Shown in pieces: positions 5,877 to 7,865 of a stretch of DNA of 7,865 nucleotides. Under the pieces are notes generated by a model. It did no database searches. It was not told the DNA's origin and saw only the letters and a list, made by a program, of their open reading frames with translations. The DNA lies in assembly GCA_900752345.1 (NCBI GenBank), contig CAADVA010000071.1, positions 1-7,865 of the forward strand. Direction: 5' to 3'. Made by a program: the position numbers and the translations under genes. The stretch's first letter is position 1. The number at the start of each line of letters is the position of its first letter. Source of the DNA: an uncultured Collinsella sp. GTDB lineage: Bacteria; Actinomycetota; Coriobacteriia; Coriobacteriales; Coriobacteriaceae.

Positions 5877-6891
5877 CGGTATCTCCCTTCCAGAGGTCCC
5901 TGTAGTAGCGCCTCATGCGCCGTATCAACTTGAACGAGTCGCCCTTCTTGACGTGGGCGACCCAGCCCTCGAAGCTCGCGTCGGCGTCCTCCTTTGAGAT
6001 GACGCCGCGCTTCGCGAGCCTGACGACGCCCTTGAGGTGCCGCCTCTCCTGCTTGACCTTCGCAGACAGGACGTTCATGAAGACGCGCCCGGTCGGCGAC
6101 AGCTTGAAGTGGAAGCCGAGGAAATCTATGCCGCGAGATAGCGGCCTTATGTGGGTCTTCTTCCTGTTGAGAGCGAAGCCGAGCTTGGCGTACTCATCTG
6201 TCAGAATGTCGAGCGCCCGCTCAAGCTCCTTGTGGCTGTCGCTTATGAGGATGGAGTCGTCCATGTACCTTATGTAGTGGCGGACCCTGAGCCGCTCCTT
6301 GACCATGTGGTCTATCGGGCTTAGGACCGACACTCCGGCTATCTGCACGAGCTGCGAGCCGGGGTTGACCCCGACGTCGCCCGTGTACTGGTTCTCGAGA
6401 ATCGAGGCCACGATGCCGACGTATCTCGAATCGAGATGGCGCTCGAACGGTGCGAGCGCCGTCGCGTGCGGCATGTTCGGGTAGTAGCCGGCCACATCGA
6501 GCGTCAGCACCCACCCGTCTTCACCGTGCTTCGCGTAGTGCTCGCGCATGAACCGCTTGAGTCTGTTCCGCGCGAAGTCCGTGCCCTTGCCGGTCTGGCA
6601 CGATGCGTTGTCGCATATCCAGCCCCGGCTCATTGCCGGGTAGAGGACGAAGTCGTTGAGCGACCTCTGGAAGACCCTGTCCCTGAACGGGATTGCGACG
6701 ATGTCGCGCTGCTTGGGGTAGTAGATGGGGAAGCGCCTCACCGGGCGCTGGACGTATGTGCCGTCCGCAAGCTCGTCTGCGAGTCTCGCCACCTCGGTCG
6801 GCGCGTTGAGCACGAAGCTCGCCACGCTGCCCTTCCACATCACTCCCCTGCGGCATCGCTCCATTGCCTCCCAGAGGCACTCGAACGACAT
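5836..6891 (-). CDS. Diversity-generating retroelement reverse transcriptase
   Basis: This 351-aa RNA-directed DNA polymerase should copy the template-repeat RNA into cDNA with errors at adenines. Visible motifs are the N-terminal block RDIVAIPFRDRVFQRSLND (62-80), catalytic Asp D132 in LTLDVAGYYPNM, the GSQLVQ motif (178-183) where DGR enzymes have a GSxxSQ-type sequence instead of the retroviral QG, YMDD at 209-212, and the block GIDFLGFHF (254-262). The lack of a maturase or endonuclease domain and the length fit DGR enzymes. The frame is open upstream to 7233 through the template repeat, so longer predicted starts are misleading. ATG 6891 begins the family-like sequence MSFECLWEAMERCRRGVMWK but lacks a clear RBS. 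An in-frame GTG at 6972, 10 nt after AAGGAG, is a real alternative (378 aa). Confidence 0.93.
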   Translation of the reverse strand: MSFECLWEAMERCRRGVMWKGSVASFVLNAPTEVARLADELADGTYVQRPVRRFPIYYPKQRDIVAIPFRDRVFQRSLNDFVLYPAMSRGWICDNASCQTGKGTDFARNRLKRFMREHYAKHGEDGWVLTLDVAGYYPNMPHATALAPFERHLDSRYVGIVASILENQYTGDVGVNPGSQLVQIAGVSVLSPIDHMVKERLRVRHYIRYMDDSILISDSHKELERALDILTDEYAKLGFALNRKKTHIRPLSRGIDFLGFHFKLSPTGRVFMNVLSAKVKQERRHLKGVVRLAKRGVISKEDADASFEGWVAHVKKGDSFKLIRRMRRYYRDLWKGDTDGRNQANQWRHRG

Positions 6892-7044
6892 GGGGTCGAC
6901 GGCGCTTGCAGGCCCAGCACATCCATCGGAGGTGGGGCCGTCGCCGCCGCGGTGTTCGGCCCTCTCAGGCACTGGATCGGGACTCCTTGCGCCGGGGTCT
7001 GCGGCGGACGGCGCTATGCGTCGCCTCTCCATGCCGCCGTGCCC

Positions 7045-7173
7045 GTTGCAATCGGGGGCCGCGCGATTGCCGTTGTACGCGTTGTTGTTGTTCACGTTGC
7101 CATCGGCGTTCACGATGAACGGGTTGTACGCGTTGTCGCGGTTCGCGGACCGCATCCAGGAGTTCTGGGCAGT
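7045..7173 (-). repeat. DGR template repeat (TR)
   Basis: This 129-bp segment aligns without gaps to the variable repeat 628 bp to the right. All 18 differences fall on template-strand adenines (plus-strand T at 7046, 7047, 7052, 7076, 7082, 7083, 7085, 7091, 7098, 7110, 7124, 7125, 7134, 7136, 7143, 7155, 7164 and 7173); the 94 other bases are identical. Its reading in the target frame is rich in AAC codons (N-S-W-M-R-S-A-N-R-D-N-A-Y-N, then V-N-N-N-N), the design that gives wide amino-acid diversity without stops. It begins 23 nt after the avd stop. The 70-150 bp between it and the reverse transcriptase start is likely the structured spacer of the template RNA. Confidence 0.97.
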
Positions 7174-7195
7174 ATCAGCCCCGGTCCAAGAATCT

Positions 7196-7606
7196 CTAAT
7201 GCCCGGCACGGAAGCGTCGGGCATCTGATTCACTCCATGCGGAGGTCATCGACCTCACGGAACTCACGAGTCCGGACCAATGGTGGACCCGCCTGCCGCG
7301 GAGGTGGAACGTCTTCTTCGCGACGCCGATGAGGAAGATCAGCTCGTTGCACTTGACCTTGGCCTTGCGCTGGAGGCCCCTCCTCTCGGCGAGGTCGTCA
7401 TCGTCGACGACCTTGATGTTGTTCGCGCTCCAGAGGTACTGGCCGATTGCCACGCTTGCGTCCACGATGCGGGCCGTCAGCATGGCGAACTCGGGCTTGA
7501 AGGTCCTCTCGTTGGCCGTAATCTCGACCGTGTAGGAGCAAAGCTCGTTTGCCTTCGCGAACACTTCCATCCTGCTCTTACCGCGCCTGCTGGCGGGTAC
7601 GGTCAT
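7196..7606 (-). CDS. avd: DGR accessory variability determinant (Avd-like)
   Basis: This 136-aa basic, mainly helical protein has Avd-family features: N-terminus MTVPASRRGKSRMEVFAKAN, helices around 38-62 (FKPEFAMLTARIVDASVAIG) and 72-100 (LQRKAKVKCNELIFLIGVAK), and a Lys/Arg-rich surface. Avd proteins are four-helix bundles related to the 23S rRNA intervening-sequence protein; they form pentamers that bind nucleic acid and the reverse transcriptase and are needed for template-RNA-primed cDNA synthesis. The position between target and TR is the canonical order. ATG 7606 has a strong AAAGGAGG upstream. No frameshift or truncation is seen. A plain S23/four-helix protein is the alternative, unlikely in this context. 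Confidence 0.88.
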   Translation of the reverse strand: MTVPASRRGKSRMEVFAKANELCSYTVEITANERTFKPEFAMLTARIVDASVAIGQYLWSANNIKVVDDDDLAERRGLQRKAKVKCNELIFLIGVAKKTFHLRGRRVHHWSGLVSSVRSMTSAWSESDARRFRAGH

Positions 7607-7630
7607 GAATGGCCTCCTTTTGTTGTAGCG

Positions 7631-7654
7631 GCCGGGGCGAGGTGTCGCCCCGGC
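7631..7654 (-). promoter_or_regulatory. DGR target-site hairpin/cruciform downstream of the VR
   Basis: This is a perfect 10-bp inverted repeat with arms 7631-7640 (GCCGGGGCGA) and 7645-7654 (TCGCCCCGGC) and a 4-nt loop, 18 bp downstream of the VR end and 9 bp after the target gene stop. No T tract follows on the - strand, arguing against an ordinary terminator. In known DGRs such a hairpin next to the VR promotes target recognition in mutagenic homing. Confidence 0.8.
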
Positions 7655-7663
7655 GATTGACGA

Positions 7664-7865
7664 TTAGCAGATGACGCAAGCGGGGGCCGCGCGATTGCCG
7701 TTGCACGCGAAGCTGTTGCTCACGTAGCCATCGGCGTACACGATGAACGGGGAGTACGCGTCGCCGCGGTACGCGGACCGCAACCAGGAGTACTGGGCAG
7801 CCGTCTTGGCGTTGAGCGCGTACTGGATGTACGCAGGCTCCTTCTGCCACCGCCGGGCCCTGGAC
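7664..7865 (-). CDS. DGR target: variable phage (tail/receptor-binding) protein, C-terminal part
   Basis: The last 66 residues of a longer - strand gene are present; its start is outside the window. The stop TAA is at 7664-7666. Within the VR part the sequence reads YSWLRSAYRGDAYSPFIVYA and then DGYVSNSFACNGNRAAPACV. The WLRS start, the D-G-x-V turn and the closing GNRAAP resemble C-type-lectin-fold variable domains (DUF6273/FGE-like; compare W-L-R-S ... G-V-R-P). Variable residues are clustered as expected for surface ligand-binding positions. The location directly upstream of avd, the reverse transcriptase, the XkdX-like gene and the lysis genes points to a tail fibre or tail-tip receptor-binding protein. 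That role is inference, since the N-terminal part is not seen. Confidence 0.88.
   Translation of the reverse strand, partial: SRARRWQKEPAYIQYALNAKTAAQYSWLRSAYRGDAYSPFIVYADGYVSNSFACNGNRAAPACVIC
7673..7801 (-). repeat. DGR variable repeat (VR) with IMH-type GC block
   Basis: This is the 129-bp homologue of the TR, located at the 3' end of the target gene. Codon effects of the A changes include Asn to Tyr, Ser, Asp, Phe and Val, Met to Leu, Asp to Gly and Ala, and Tyr to Cys. The 3' end (- strand) carries an unmutated GC-rich block, CGCGCGGCCCCCG (complement of 7681-7693), a candidate initiation-of-mutagenic-homing core. Three further A-type differences lie beyond it (7674, 7675 and 7680). Homology ends at 7673, 7 bp before the stop codon. 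Confidence 0.96.

Larger units (their letters stand above)
3553..7865. mobile_element. Prophage, lysis-module end (partial)
   Basis: From the tRNA breakpoint to the right edge all genes lie on the - strand and form a phage late module: variable tail-type protein, DGR genes, XkdX-like protein, holin and endolysin. The first 122 bp (3553-3674) hold no gene. Having the lysis genes at one attachment end and the integrase at the other is the common prophage layout; the integrase, capsid and regulator genes must lie to the right. Whether the prophage is intact cannot be judged here. Confidence 0.85.

Noticed and set aside
5836..6891. Group II intron or retron instead of a DGR
   Set aside because: No maturase or endonuclease domain, no intron domain V/VI-like structure and no msr/msd arrangement seen, while TR, VR and avd with adenine-only changes identify a DGR.
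6436..7332. Long + strand open frame of 298 aa opposite the reverse transcriptase, TR and avd
   Set aside because: It is a shadow of GC-rich codons on the other strand, with low-complexity V/R/H/G content and no RBS or family resemblance.
7045..7801. TR and VR as a simple recent duplication or CRISPR-like repeat
   Set aside because: There are only two copies, and every difference is at template adenine; random drift would affect all bases.
7578..7850. 90-aa - strand frame covering the VR
   Set aside because: It is out of frame with the VR codon design. The other frame gives WLRS...GNRAAP and places the adenine changes in Asn codons, as expected for the target.

Overview
The window looks like chromosomal DNA of a high-GC anaerobe, most likely a gut member of the Coriobacteriia (Collinsella/Olsenella-like), with a prophage inserted at a tRNA-Lys gene. 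The taxonomic guess is inference. It rests on GC-rich coding, a GrdC-like gene (anaerobic amino-acid reduction), a fumarate reductase/aspartate oxidase-family flavoprotein and a phage lysin with ChW-type repeats. No rRNA or other phylogenetic marker is present.

Host part, 1 to about 3552. On the + strand come the C-terminus of a probable glycine/sarcosine/betaine reductase component C subunit, a strong Rho-independent terminator, a 508-aa FAD-dependent oxidoreductase, and a DinD-type DNA-damage protein. On the - strand, facing dinD, lies only the 3' half of a tRNA-Lys(CTT) gene with its UUCG-loop terminator. tRNA pairing stops inside the anticodon stem at 3552, the usual mark of a tRNA-targeting integrase. 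The reconstituted tRNA and the integrase are expected beyond the right edge of the window.

Prophage part, about 3553 to 7865 and continuing. All genes are on the - strand and read right to left as one compact late operon: variable tail-type protein (C-terminus only), avd, template repeat, reverse transcriptase, a 58-aa protein, an XkdX-like protein, a membrane/coiled-coil protein, a holin, an amidase endolysin with signal peptide, and a DUF3789-like micro-protein. A 15-bp-stem terminator with a T tract closes the operon.

The main finding is a complete diversity-generating retroelement (DGR). A template repeat (TR, 7045-7173) and a variable repeat (VR, 7673-7801) align without gaps over 129 bp. 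All 18 differences fall on adenines of the template (- strand), about half of its 35 adenines. The VR encodes the C-terminal end of a C-type-lectin-like protein ending at 7664. A 10-bp perfect hairpin lies just downstream of the VR, as in known DGR target sites. An Avd-like helper and a YMDD reverse transcriptase complete the cassette. Its position directly upstream of XkdX and the lysis genes suggests that the diversified protein is the phage's receptor-binding or tail-tip protein.
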